Source: Nocardia bhagyanarayanae
GTDB taxonomy: Bacteria; Actinomycetota; Actinomycetes; Mycobacteriales; Mycobacteriaceae
DNA length: 64,000 nt
NCBI RefSeq assembly: GCF_006716565.1
Contig: NZ_VFPG01000001.1
Span: forward strand, 1,116,001 to 1,180,000
Direction of reading: 5' to 3'
Below are positions 1-8,280 of this stretch, piece by piece. Each line of letters begins with the position of its first letter. Within the stretch, counting starts at the first letter, position 1. Below the pieces are notes generated by a model, which ran no database searches, was not told where the DNA came from, and was given only the letters and a program-made list of their open reading frames with translations. The position numbers and the translations under genes are program-made.

Positions 1-2559
1 CTCGAGGCAGTCCGCGACACGGTCGAGCACGCCCTCGGTGTGATCGCGGGCGATCTGGTCGGCGGCGGCGAGCACCGCGGCCTCGCACCGCTGCCTGCCC
101 ACGTCGGCGTCGCCGGACGAACCGCGCGCGAGCATGTTGGACAGCCTGCCGAGCGCGCTGCGCGCCGCGCTGGACTGTTGCAGGTTCACATTGGCCCGCG
201 CCACCGCCATGAGCAGCTTCGATCGCGAAGCCACCTGCTGCACCGGCAGTTTCGACACCGTGCCGAGCAGGGTCGCCAGCCGGGAGGCGTCGATCAGATC
301 CATGCCGCCGCCCTCGACCAGATCCAGCGCCATCTTCAGATCCGTCGCGGCCAGCGCGTGGTCCACCGACTTGCGCAGCAGCTGGTGTTCGGCGTACCAG
401 CGGGACGCCTTGCGGTGCAACGACTTCAACTTCCCCGGCTGAGTGCGTTCCAGCCGGGCGCGCAGATGCTCGGCGAACAGCGGCTGCATCCGGTACCACT
501 CCGGGTCGTGCTCGATGCGCCGCAGGAACAGCTCGCGCTGCTCGGCCTGGGCGAGCAGCAGCTCGGCCTCGCTGTCGTCGGACAGGGCGGCGGCCAGCGA
601 CGCCGAGACGCGCTCGGTCACCGAGATCGAGCTGAGGAAGTCGAGCATCCGCGGTTCGAGCGCGTCGAGCACGTTCTCGGCGAGGTATTCGCGGATGCCG
701 TGACTGCCTTCGGAAAGCGTCGCGATCAACTGGTCCGGGTCGACGTTGCCGCGCAGCGAGAGGCTGATCAACTGGATGGCGGCGGGCCAGCCGTCGGTCG
801 CCTCGTGGATCTGTTCCACCTGGGCCTCGGTGAGCGCGAAACCGTTGCGGTCCACCAAGATCTGCTTGGTCTCGGCCACGGTGAGCCGTAGCGCCGCGGA
901 CCCGATCTCGACCAGTTCGTCGTGCACCCGCATCCGGCTGGTCGGCAGGCCGGACTGTTCCCTGCTGGTGACCACGAAGCGCAGGTGGTGGCAGCCGTTG
1001 TCGAGGAGTGCCTCCATCGCGCGGTGCGTCCCGGGATCGGTGATGCGGTGCCAGTCTTCGACCACCACCACAATGGTCTCCCCGCCCGCGTGGATCTCGT
1101 CGATGAGGGTGGTGATGACATAGGGCACCGCGTCGCCCGCGTGTTCCTCCAGCGCCTGGTCGAGACCGGCGCCGACGTCGGGCCGCACCCGGTGGATGGC
1201 CTGGATGAGGTGGGCGAGGAACCAGATCTCGTTGTCGTCGTCGCCGTCGATGCCGATCCACGCGACCGGCACCCCACCGCTGCTCAGTTCCGCGCGCCAC
1301 TGCGCGGCCACCGTGCTCTTGCCGAATCCCGCGGGCGCGTGAATGACCGCGAGCCTGCGTCGCCCGCCCGCGCGCAGGATGTCCAGCAAGCGGGGGCGCG
1401 GCACCGGCGCGAGGGCCGGGGTCGGCGGACGGAATTTCGTGGCGGCGGTGGGCGGCATGGTGGTCGAGCCGCTCGGGTGCTGCGAGACGGCGGGACGCAG
1501 CGTCAACGGCCAGCTGCGCCGGGTCACCGCGGGACGGGTCCGCGTGGACGGTTGCGCTTCCACCACCGGACGTGCCCCGTCGAATTCGTCCAGCAACCCG
1601 CTGGTGTCGAGCAGCGCCATCTCGTCGGGCAGCTGACCGTGTTGCACCTGGACCGAGCGCAGCAGCATGCCGAGTTCGTACGCCGAATCCGGTCGATCGG
1701 CCGGATCGGGCGCCATGGCCCGCTCGATCGCGTCTGCCACATCGGGCGGGATGTCCTGCTCGCGCAGATCCGGCACCGGCTGGGTGGTGATCCGCAGAAA
1801 CTGCGCGACCACCCGCTCCCCCGCCTGCCGCTCGAAGGCGGCGTGACCGGTGAGCACGGCGAACAGCGTCGCCCCGAGGCCGTAGACGTCGGAGCGGACG
1901 GTCGGCTCCTCGCCTTTGAGCACCTCCGGCGCGGTGAACGCGGGCGAACCGGTGATCAGGCTGCTGGAGGTGCGGAAGCCGCCGGGAATCCTGGCGATGC
2001 CGAAATCGGTGAGCTGCGGTTCGCCGTAGCCGCTGAGCAGCACGTTGGCCGGTTTGACGTCGCGGTGCAAGATCCTGGCGCGATGCGCGCTCTCGATCGC
2101 GCCCGCGAGCTTCACGCCCGCTCGCAGCGAGTCCGCCCACGTGAGCGGGCCCTGCTCGCGGATGAGCTGCTCGAGCGAGCCGTGTGTGCAGTACGGCATC
2201 ACGATGATCGGCATGCCGCTGGCGGTGACGTCGACCTGGAGGATGTCGACGATGTTGGGGTGGCCGGAGAGCCTGCCCATCGCCTGCTCCTCGCGGAGGA
2301 ACCGTTCGCGGCTCTCGGCGTCGATCTCGGAGGAGAGCACCTTGACCGCGACGACCCGTTCCAGCGCGACTTGCAGGCAGCGGTACACCACGCCGAAGCC
2401 GCCCCTGCCGATCTCGACGGCGCCGGAGAGTCCCATCGCCTCGAGCTCGTCGGCGATGCCGACCAGATCGGTGCGTTGGGTATCGCGCTGGGTGTCCAGG
2501 CCGCGTCGCGTGTCCATGCCGCGCGTATTCGAATCGGCCGGGACCGCTTCGGGACTCAT
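1..2559 (-). CDS. pknK: Serine/threonine protein kinase fused to a P-loop regulatory ATPase, PknK-like (3' end beyond the window)
   Basis: Translated from the minus strand, 853 codons are visible and the frame is still open at the left edge. The N-terminal half is a Hanks-type kinase. It has a glycine-rich loop (GRGGFGVVYR, about residues 51-60), the ATP-binding lysine (AVKVL, K73), an HRDVKPAN catalytic loop and a DFG motif. After a Pro/Thr-rich linker comes a second nucleotide-binding module with Walker A motif APAGFGKST and a hydrophobic strand ending VVVVED, followed by helical MalT/LuxR-like repeats. This kinase plus STAND-ATPase order is the plan of mycobacterial PknK, which phosphorylates regulators and affects growth and translation. 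The chosen ATG gives residues MSPEAVPADS. The gene is divergent from the MarR gene at 2859. The family C-terminus is not visible. Confidence 0.88.
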   Translation of the reverse strand, partial: MSPEAVPADSNTRGMDTRRGLDTQRDTQRTDLVGIADELEAMGLSGAVEIGRGGFGVVYRCLQVALERVVAVKVLSSEIDAESRERFLREEQAMGRLSGHPNIVDILQVDVTASGMPIIVMPYCTHGSLEQLIREQGPLTWADSLRAGVKLAGAIESAHRARILHRDVKPANVLLSGYGEPQLTDFGIARIPGGFRTSSSLITGSPAFTAPEVLKGEEPTVRSDVYGLGATLFAVLTGHAAFERQAGERVVAQFLRITTQPVPDLREQDIPPDVADAIERAMAPDPADRPDSAYELGMLLRSVQVQHGQLPDEMALLDTSGLLDEFDGARPVVEAQPSTRTRPAVTRRSWPLTLRPAVSQHPSGSTTMPPTAATKFRPPTPALAPVPRPRLLDILRAGGRRRLAVIHAPAGFGKSTVAAQWRAELSSGGVPVAWIGIDGDDDNEIWFLAHLIQAIHRVRPDVGAGLDQALEEHAGDAVPYVITTLIDEIHAGGETIVVVVEDWHRITDPGTHRAMEALLDNGCHHLRFVVTSREQSGLPTSRMRVHDELVEIGSAALRLTVAETKQILVDRNGFALTEAQVEQIHEATDGWPAAIQLISLSLRGNVDPDQLIATLSEGSHGIREYLAENVLDALEPRMLDFLSSISVTERVSASLAAALSDDSEAELLLAQAEQRELFLRRIEHDPEWYRMQPLFAEHLRARLERTQPGKLKSLHRKASRWYAEHQLLRKSVDHALAATDLKMALDLVEGGGMDLIDASRLATLLGTVSKLPVQQVASRSKLLMAVARANVNLQQSSAARSALGRLSNMLARGSSGDADVGRQRCEAAVLAAADQIARDHTEGVLDRVADCLE

Positions 2560-2806
2560 CTTGCCCGAATCCCTCTGTGGATTCACGTGACCACCTCGAA
2601 TGCACATCGAATCGGCGTCACCGGCGATCGTGGGACACGCCGACATCGGGCACCGGTGCCGACCTGGTGTCCGAATTGTCTGCGCATACTCCAACGTAGC
2701 GCGGTGCGGGGCCGGGTGGGTGGAGATTGCCGCAGTGTCGTCCCCACCTGCGAATGCCCGCGCGCGGCATTCGGCGACGGATCCGGCGCCGGGCTTGTAG
2801 GCTCTT

Positions 2807-2819
2807 TCTTCGCCGAAGA
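2807..2819. promoter_or_regulatory. Perfect 6-1-6 inverted repeat in front of the MarR gene, possible autoregulatory operator
   Basis: TCTTCG-C-CGAAGA is a perfect 13-bp palindrome about 40 bp before the MarR start and inside the 300-bp gap to the divergent kinase. MarR proteins commonly bind short palindromes at their own promoter. The link to this regulator is inference. Confidence 0.4.
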
Positions 2820-2858
2820 CTTTTCTTTACCGGAGAAGTGATCGAGCCGGAGGTGCCG

Positions 2859-3299
2859 ATGGAGCAGTCGGACACGAGCGCGGTCTATCGCCGCTACCTG
2901 AGCGCACTCATGTTGCACGGGCAGGCGGGAGCGCGGGCGGTGGACCTGGGCGCCACCGACCTCTACGCGCTCAACGTGCTGGAACTCGGCGGCCCGATGA
3001 CGCCGGGTGAACTCGGTGCGCGCACGGGTCTCACCACCGGACCGACCACCCGGCTGGTCGACCGCCTGGAAGCGGCCGGGTACGTGCGGCGGGTCCCGGT
3101 CCCCGGCGACCGGCGCAAGCTCACGGTCGAACTGGTCGGCACGTCCGCGGAACTGGATCGCGTGCTCGGCCCCGCCCGGCGGCGCGTCGGCGAGATCATC
3201 GCCGGATACCGGCCCGAGCAGCGCGAGCTACTGCTCGACTACTTCCGCAAAGCCACCGACGCGTATTTCGAAGCGGCGGAAGAACTCCGCGCCGACTGA
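2859..3299 (+). CDS. MarR-family transcriptional regulator
   Basis: A 146-residue winged-helix protein of typical MarR length. The core shows the recognition region (GELGARTGLTTGPTTRLVDRLEA, split here as GELGARTGLT and then TRLVDRLEAAG) and the beta-wing (VRRVPVPGDRRKLTVEL) with the conserved D-R-R motif. The C-terminal helix YRPEQRELLLDYFRKATDAY is the dimer and co-repressor part. I chose the ATG at 2859 because CCGGAGG lies 5-6 bases upstream; an in-frame GTG at 2838 is an alternative. It is divergent from the PknK-like gene, and a perfect palindrome sits upstream. The ligand and targets cannot be read from sequence. Confidence 0.88.
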   Translation: MEQSDTSAVYRRYLSALMLHGQAGARAVDLGATDLYALNVLELGGPMTPGELGARTGLTTGPTTRLVDRLEAAGYVRRVPVPGDRRKLTVELVGTSAELDRVLGPARRRVGEIIAGYRPEQRELLLDYFRKATDAYFEAAEELRAD

Positions 3300-3317
3300 G
3301 TTCGGGTTTCCGAAGGC

Positions 3318-4406
3318 TCAGCGCAGCGCGAGCGCGACGATCTGGGTGATCTGGTTCTCGGCGAAGTTGTCGTCGCTGACCAGCACCAGCGTCCGCTCGC
3401 CGGACGGCAGCCGCGGTCCCCAGGTCATGCCCTCGATGTTGTCGATGTCCGGAAGGCCGACGTCGTCCAGGTCGACGAGCAGTCGTTTGGCGACCGGACG
3501 CGCATTGCCCAGCGGAGCGTCGAGCACGTTGGTCGCGCCCGCGATGTCGGCCTCGTAGACGCGGATCTTGTTGCCGACACCGTCCACGAACGCGCGCTCG
3601 AGCACCAGGAACTTCGTCGGATCGAGCGGGTCGGCGGCCAGGATCGAGGCGACGCCGTTGCCGCCGCGCCCCGGCTCGGGCCGCGACTCGGCGAACACCG
3701 GCTCCATCGGGTACGCGTACTGCGCGAGCGGCGGCCCGGAGCGCGCCTGCACCGTGATGCGCGAGACCGCGCCGGAGGTCACGGTCGCCTCGGGTCCGTC
3801 TTGCAGCAGCGGCCCCTCGACGGCCGTGACGAACAATGCGCCGCCCGCGGCGAAGGTCGCGGCCTCGAGCACCGCGTTGCGGCGCGGCCCGGAATCCGGC
3901 CGCATCCGCTCGTTGTCCGGGATTGGCAGCTCGGCCACGAACGCACCGTCCGGCCGCGCGACGCGCACGGCCGGGTCGGCGAGCACGTCGCCCGCGCGCT
4001 CGCCCTCCTGGGTCCAGAAGTAGTCGCCGGTCCACGGGTCGACCCGGATCTCCTCGGGGTCAACGGATTTCGGCGGATAGAACCCGCCGTCGGCGGTGCG
4101 CAGCGGCCGCGTGCCGGTCAACGTCATCGGCCCGACGCCGTTCGCGTCGACCGGGAAGCGGGCGGTGTAGCTGCGGGCCGGTGCGCGTTCCGAGCGATCG
4201 TCGCTGATCAGCAAGTACTCGCCCGTGGCGGGCAGATAGTCGATCCCGGACAGCCCGCCGACGGTGGTGCCGTGAAAGTCCATGCCGTGCGGCAGGACTC
4301 GCTCACCCAACAGCCGCACGTTCGGTTCGGCCTGCGCGGCGGTCGAGGTGGTCAGCGCGACGGTGGAGGCCGCGAGGGCGAGAAGGAGTCCGATCTTGCT
4401 GCGCAC
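3318..4406 (-). CDS. Secreted esterase-like protein of the phytase-like family (PF13449-type)
   Basis: The protein has an N-terminal signal peptide: a basic start, the hydrophobic stretch IGLLLALAASTVALTTS, then a cleavage site after AQA. The mature part is a beta-propeller-like sequence typical of phytase-like esterase domains, with the landmarks GGLSGIDYLP, YLLISDDRSERAPAR, DPEEIRVDP and NIEGMTWGPRLPSG and a C-terminal SDDNFAENQ strand. Substrate cannot be deduced. The frame is open to 4487, but that start would lie inside the terminator hairpin at 4471-4514, so I use the GTG at 4406, which gives a compact signal peptide; GTG 4415 and ATG 4451 are alternatives. It has no operon partners. 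Confidence 0.8.
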   Translation of the reverse strand: MRSKIGLLLALAASTVALTTSTAAQAEPNVRLLGERVLPHGMDFHGTTVGGLSGIDYLPATGEYLLISDDRSERAPARSYTARFPVDANGVGPMTLTGTRPLRTADGGFYPPKSVDPEEIRVDPWTGDYFWTQEGERAGDVLADPAVRVARPDGAFVAELPIPDNERMRPDSGPRRNAVLEAATFAAGGALFVTAVEGPLLQDGPEATVTSGAVSRITVQARSGPPLAQYAYPMEPVFAESRPEPGRGGNGVASILAADPLDPTKFLVLERAFVDGVGNKIRVYEADIAGATNVLDAPLGNARPVAKRLLVDLDDVGLPDIDNIEGMTWGPRLPSGERTLVLVSDDNFAENQITQIVALALR

Positions 4407-4470
4407 GAGCCACACGGTATCGACACTCGCGAACCGCGCGGTGAACGCCATCGGAAATCCGGCCCGGAGA

Positions 4471-4514
4471 CGGCGAAAGCCCGCCACCGCGAAAAGCGAT
4501 GGCGGGCTTCGCCG
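4471..4514. terminator. Strong inverted repeat downstream of fadB
   Basis: Arms CGGCGAAAGCCCGCCA and TGGCGGGCTTCGCCG pair around a short loop just past the fadB stop at 4540 (minus-strand direction). It lacks a long T tract, as is common in high-GC actinobacteria. Confidence 0.7.
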
Positions 4515-4539
4515 TTGCGTAACTACTTACGCGGCGCGA

Positions 4540-6690
4540 TTACTTGCGCAGCGAGGCGGGAACCTCGAAGCGATCGCCGTACTTGGCCTTCAGCTCGTCG
4601 GCGCGAGCCACGAAGGCCTCCTGGCCGCCCGGGTAACCGACGATGAACTGGTGCACACCACCGGTCCAGGCCGGGTAGCCGATGCCGAAGATCGAGCCGA
4701 TGTTGGCGTCGGCGGTGGTCTCGAGCACACCCTCGTCGAAGCACTTCTGGGTCTCGATCGCCTCGATGAACAGCATGCGGTCGATCAGATCCTGGATCGG
4801 CACGTTGAAGTCGGTGACCGACTTGAAGTGCTCGCGCAGGCCCGGCCACAGGCCGGTCCGCTTGCCGTTCTCGTCGTACTCGTAGAAGCCGGCCTTCTCC
4901 AGGCGACCCGGACGACCCTCGTTCACCATGTACTCGATGACGTCGATGGCCGGGTGGCGCTGCTTGCCCATGGTGGCGTCACCGCGGGCGATGGCCTCCT
5001 CGGTCTCCTTGGCGATCTTCAGCATGAGCTTCATGTTCAGCTCGTCCGACAGCTGCAGCGGCGCGGCCGGGTAGCCCGCCTGCGAGCCGGCCTGCTCGAT
5101 GGTCGCGGGCTCGATGCCCTCGCCGAGCATGGCGATCGCCTCGTTGACGAAGGTGCCGATCACGCGCGAGGTGAAGAAGCCGCGGCTGTCGTTGACGACG
5201 ATCGGGGTCTTCTTGATCGCGAGGGTGTAGTCGAACACCCGGGCCAGCGCCTCGTCCGAGGTCTTCTCACCCTTGATGATCTCCACCAGCGGCATCTTGT
5301 CGACCGGCGAGAAGAAGTGGATGCCGATGAAGTCCTCCTGGCGCTTCACGCCGGTCGCGAGACCGGTGATCGGCAGGGTGGAGGTGTTCGAGCCCAGCAG
5401 CGCGTCCGCGTCGACGATGTCCTCGATCTCCTGGAACACCTTGTGCTTGAGCTCGGTGTTCTCGAAGACGGCCTCGATCACGAAGTCGACGCCGGCGAAG
5501 TCGGCCGCGTCGGCGGTCGGCTTGATCCGGTCCAGCAGCGCCTTGGACTTCTCCTCGGTGGTCTTGCCGCGGGAGAGGGCCTTGGCCTCGATCTTCTCGG
5601 AGTAGTTCTTGCCGCGCTCGGCCGCCTCGATGGTGACGTCCTTCAGCACGACCTCGTAGCCGGCCTTGGCGGAGACGTACGCGATGCCCGCGCCCATCAT
5701 GCCCGCGCCGAGCACGCCGACCTTCTTGATGTCCTTCTTCGGCACGTCCTTGGGACGCGAGCCGCCGTTGTTGATCGACTGCAGGTCGAAGAAGAACGCC
5801 TGGATCATGTTCTTCGCGACCGGGCCGGTCAGCAGGTGGACGAAGTAGCGCGACTCGATGAGCGAGGCGTTGTCGATGTCGACCTGCGCGCCCTCGACCG
5901 CGGCGGCCATGATGGCCCGCGGCGCGGGCATGTTGGTGCCCTTGAGCTGCTTACGCAGGTTGGCCGGGAATGCGGGCAGGTTCGCCGCGAAGGCCGGGGT
6001 GGACGGGGTGCCACCGGGGATCTTGAAGCCCTTCTTGTCCCAGGGCTGCACGCCACCTTCGGGGTTGGCCTTGATCCACGCCTTGGCGGCCGGAACCAGC
6101 TCCTCGACCGAGCCGACGACCTCGTTGATCAGGCCGATTTCCTTGGCCTTGCCCGGGCGGTACTTCTGGCCCTGCAGCAGCACCTGCATGAGCGCGCCCT
6201 GGAGGCCGAGCATGCGCACGGTGCGGGTGACACCGCCACCGGCGGGCAGCAGGCCCAGGCTGACCTCGGGCAGGCCCAGCTGCACGCCCGGCACGTCCGC
6301 CGCGATGCGGTAGTGGGTCGCGAGGGTGATCTCGAGGCCGCCGCCGAGCGCGGCGCCGTTGATCGCGGAAACGACCGGCTTGCCCAGCTGCTCCAGGCGA
6401 CGCAGCGCGCCCTTGATGGTGGCCAGCTCGTCCATGAGGGCCTGGCCGTCTTCCGGGCCGACCTTCATCATGTTCTTCAGGTCGCCGCCTGCGAAGAAGG
6501 TCTTCTTCGCGGAGGTCAGCACCACACCGGTGATGCTGTCCTTCTCGGCCTCGAGCCGGTCGACGGTCGCGGTCATCGACGTCTTGTACAGCTCGTTCAT
6601 CGTGTTGGCGCCCTGGTTCGGGTCGTCCATCGTCAGCACGACGATGCCGTCCGAATCCTGCTCCCAACCGATCATGTTGGTTTCGCTCAC
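4540..6690 (-). CDS. fadB: Fatty-acid oxidation multifunctional protein: enoyl-CoA hydratase / 3-hydroxyacyl-CoA dehydrogenase
   Basis: A 716-residue fusion carrying the second and third steps of beta-oxidation. Residues about 1-190 form the crotonase domain with the oxyanion-hole region (FFAGGDLKNMM) and the catalytic Glu region (LGLPEVSLGLLPAGGG). From about residue 325 comes a Rossmann dehydrogenase (VGVLGAGMMGAGIA), then the catalytic His segment (IGIHFFSPVDKMPLVEII) and the C-terminal helical dimer domain (GRPGRLEKAGFYEYDE). The start is a GTG with AAGGAGA about 9 bases upstream. It follows the thiolase gene on the same strand with a 40-bp gap, so the two probably form the alpha and beta parts of a trifunctional complex, as known for mycobacterial FadB/FadA. 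Confidence 0.95.
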   Translation of the reverse strand: MSETNMIGWEQDSDGIVVLTMDDPNQGANTMNELYKTSMTATVDRLEAEKDSITGVVLTSAKKTFFAGGDLKNMMKVGPEDGQALMDELATIKGALRRLEQLGKPVVSAINGAALGGGLEITLATHYRIAADVPGVQLGLPEVSLGLLPAGGGVTRTVRMLGLQGALMQVLLQGQKYRPGKAKEIGLINEVVGSVEELVPAAKAWIKANPEGGVQPWDKKGFKIPGGTPSTPAFAANLPAFPANLRKQLKGTNMPAPRAIMAAAVEGAQVDIDNASLIESRYFVHLLTGPVAKNMIQAFFFDLQSINNGGSRPKDVPKKDIKKVGVLGAGMMGAGIAYVSAKAGYEVVLKDVTIEAAERGKNYSEKIEAKALSRGKTTEEKSKALLDRIKPTADAADFAGVDFVIEAVFENTELKHKVFQEIEDIVDADALLGSNTSTLPITGLATGVKRQEDFIGIHFFSPVDKMPLVEIIKGEKTSDEALARVFDYTLAIKKTPIVVNDSRGFFTSRVIGTFVNEAIAMLGEGIEPATIEQAGSQAGYPAAPLQLSDELNMKLMLKIAKETEEAIARGDATMGKQRHPAIDVIEYMVNEGRPGRLEKAGFYEYDENGKRTGLWPGLREHFKSVTDFNVPIQDLIDRMLFIEAIETQKCFDEGVLETTADANIGSIFGIGYPAWTGGVHQFIVGYPGGQEAFVARADELKAKYGDRFEVPASLRK

Positions 6691-6730
6691 AGCTCTGTGT
6701 CTCCTTGAATTCTCAGCTGTCGGTTGGGGC

Positions 6731-7945
6731 TCAGACCCGCTCGATGATGGTCGCGACGCCCATGCCGCCGCCGATGCACAGGGTGATCAGCGCGTAGCGG
6801 CCGTTGCGGCGCTCCAGCTCGTCGACCATGGTGCCGGTGATCATCGCGCCGGTGGCGCCCAGCGGGTGGCCCATCGCGATGGCGCCGCCGTTGACGTTCA
6901 GCTTCTCGTCCGGGATGTTCAGGTCCTTCTGGAACTTCAGCACCACGGAGGCGAACGCCTCGTTGATCTCGACCAGGTCCATGTCGTCGAGGGTCAGACC
7001 CGCCTTGGCCAGCGCCTTCTTGGCGGCCGGGGTGGGACCGGTCAGCATGATGGTGGAGTCGGCGCCACTGGTGGCGGTCGCCACGATGCGCGCACGCGGG
7101 GTCAGACCCGAAGCCTTGCCGGCCTCCTCGGAGCCGACCAGCACCAGCGCGGCGCCGTCGACGATGCCCGAGCTGTTGCCGCCGTGGTGCACGTGGTTGA
7201 TCTTCTCCACGAAGTGGAACTTCTGCAGCGCCACCGCGTCGAAGCCGCCCATCTCGCCGATCACGGCGAAGGAGGGCTGCAGCTTGGCGAGGTCCTCGGC
7301 GGTGGTGCCGGGGCGCATGTGCTCGTCGCGGTCCAGCACGACGAGACCGTTCTGGTCCTTGACCGGAACGATGGACTTGGCGAAGTAGCCGCCGGTGGTG
7401 GCCTTGGCGGCCAGGTCCTGCGAGCGCACGGCGTAGGCGTCGACGTCGTCGCGGCTGAAGCCCTCGATGGTGGCGATCAGGTCGGCGGAGACGCCCTGCG
7501 GAACGAAGTAGGTGTCGTAGTTGGTGGCCGGGTCGAGGGCCCAGGCGCCACCGTCGGAGCCCATGGCAACGCGCGACATCGACTCGACGCCACCGGCGAT
7601 GACCAGGTCGTCGAAGCCGGAGCGCACCTTCTGGGCGGCGATGTTGACGGCCTCGAGACCCGAGGCACAGAAGCGGTTCAGCTGGACGCCGCCGACGGTG
7701 TCGGGCAGGCCGGCCACGGTCACCGCGGTGCGCGCGATGTCCATGCCCTGGTCGCCGACCGGGCTGACGACACCAAGGACGACGTCGGAGATCCGGTCCT
7801 CGTCGAGGTTCGGGAAGCGGTTGCGCAGCTCCTGGATCAGACCAACAGTCAGGTCGATCGGCTTGACCGAGTGCAGCGAACCGTTCTTCTTGCCGCGGCC
7901 GCGCGGAGTGCGGATGGCCTCGTAAATGTAGGCCTCTGTGGTCAT
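6731..7945 (-). CDS. fadA: Acetyl-CoA acyltransferase (thiolase), partner of FadB
   Basis: A 404-residue thiolase performing the final thiolytic cleavage of 3-ketoacyl-CoA. The nucleophile cysteine is in [13 protein letters not shown] (about residue 92), the catalytic histidine is in GHPLGATGA, and the second cysteine is in TLCIGGGMG near the C-terminus. The N-terminal [16 protein letters not shown] is the usual thiolase opening. The ATG has a GGAAGGAA ribosome site 7-8 bases upstream. It is first in the fadA-fadB operon, with the promoter expected in the 335-bp region before it. The neighbour and the fused FadB argue for a degradative, long-chain thiolase rather than an acetoacetyl-CoA biosynthetic one. 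Confidence 0.95.
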   Translation of the reverse strand: MTTEAYIYEAIRTPRGRGKKNGSLHSVKPIDLTVGLIQELRNRFPNLDEDRISDVVLGVVSPVGDQGMDIARTAVTVAGLPDTVGGVQLNRFCASGLEAVNIAAQKVRSGFDDLVIAGGVESMSRVAMGSDGGAWALDPATNYDTYFVPQGVSADLIATIEGFSRDDVDAYAVRSQDLAAKATTGGYFAKSIVPVKDQNGLVVLDRDEHMRPGTTAEDLAKLQPSFAVIGEMGGFDAVALQKFHFVEKINHVHHGGNSSGIVDGAALVLVGSEEAGKASGLTPRARIVATATSGADSTIMLTGPTPAAKKALAKAGLTLDDMDLVEINEAFASVVLKFQKDLNIPDEKLNVNGGAIAMGHPLGATGAMITGTMVDELERRNGRYALITLCIGGGMGVATIIERV

Positions 7946-8280
7946 ATCGGAGTGTTTCCTTCCTTGGGGTGCGCCTGCACCGCGTTGTGCGGCACGGCCG
8001 CGGGTAACCTCGCCGACCGGCCATGAGACCGACCGTCCGTATTCAGTTTGCCGTGCTCACGAGGCCCAGCGTGGTGACGCGAGGTTCCGTCTCCGGGCCC
8101 GTCGCTCGCACCGCATAACGCTGTACAAAACTTGGCAAGCACCTGCGGACGCACGTTCCGGACACGCCCGTACGCCTGGGCATACCATAGAACGACGCCA
8201 CACCGGAGCTCACGGCCACCCGTTCATACTACCGTCGTGTGCGAACTCCGGTTAACTTAACGTCCTCGAGGCGGTGGTTG
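7946..8280. other. Intergenic region between dnaX and fadA; presumed fadAB promoter
   Basis: No convincing gene here. The region is less GC-rich than its surroundings near 8110-8135 and contains a small palindrome, GTTAACTTAAC, at 8251-8261 close to the dnaX stop. I could not place a confident -10/-35 pair or a hairpin strong enough to call a terminator. Confidence 0.4.

Noticed and set aside
40..2841. Long plus-strand open frames opposite the PknK-like gene (for example 40-891 and 922-2841)
   Set aside because: They are antisense to the kinase, low in hydrophobic patterning and rich in Arg/His/Gly, as expected from the mirror frame of a high-GC gene.
4282..6708. 808-residue plus-strand frame opposite fadB
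   Set aside because: The minus strand encodes a complete, unmistakable FadB; the other frame has no domain pattern.
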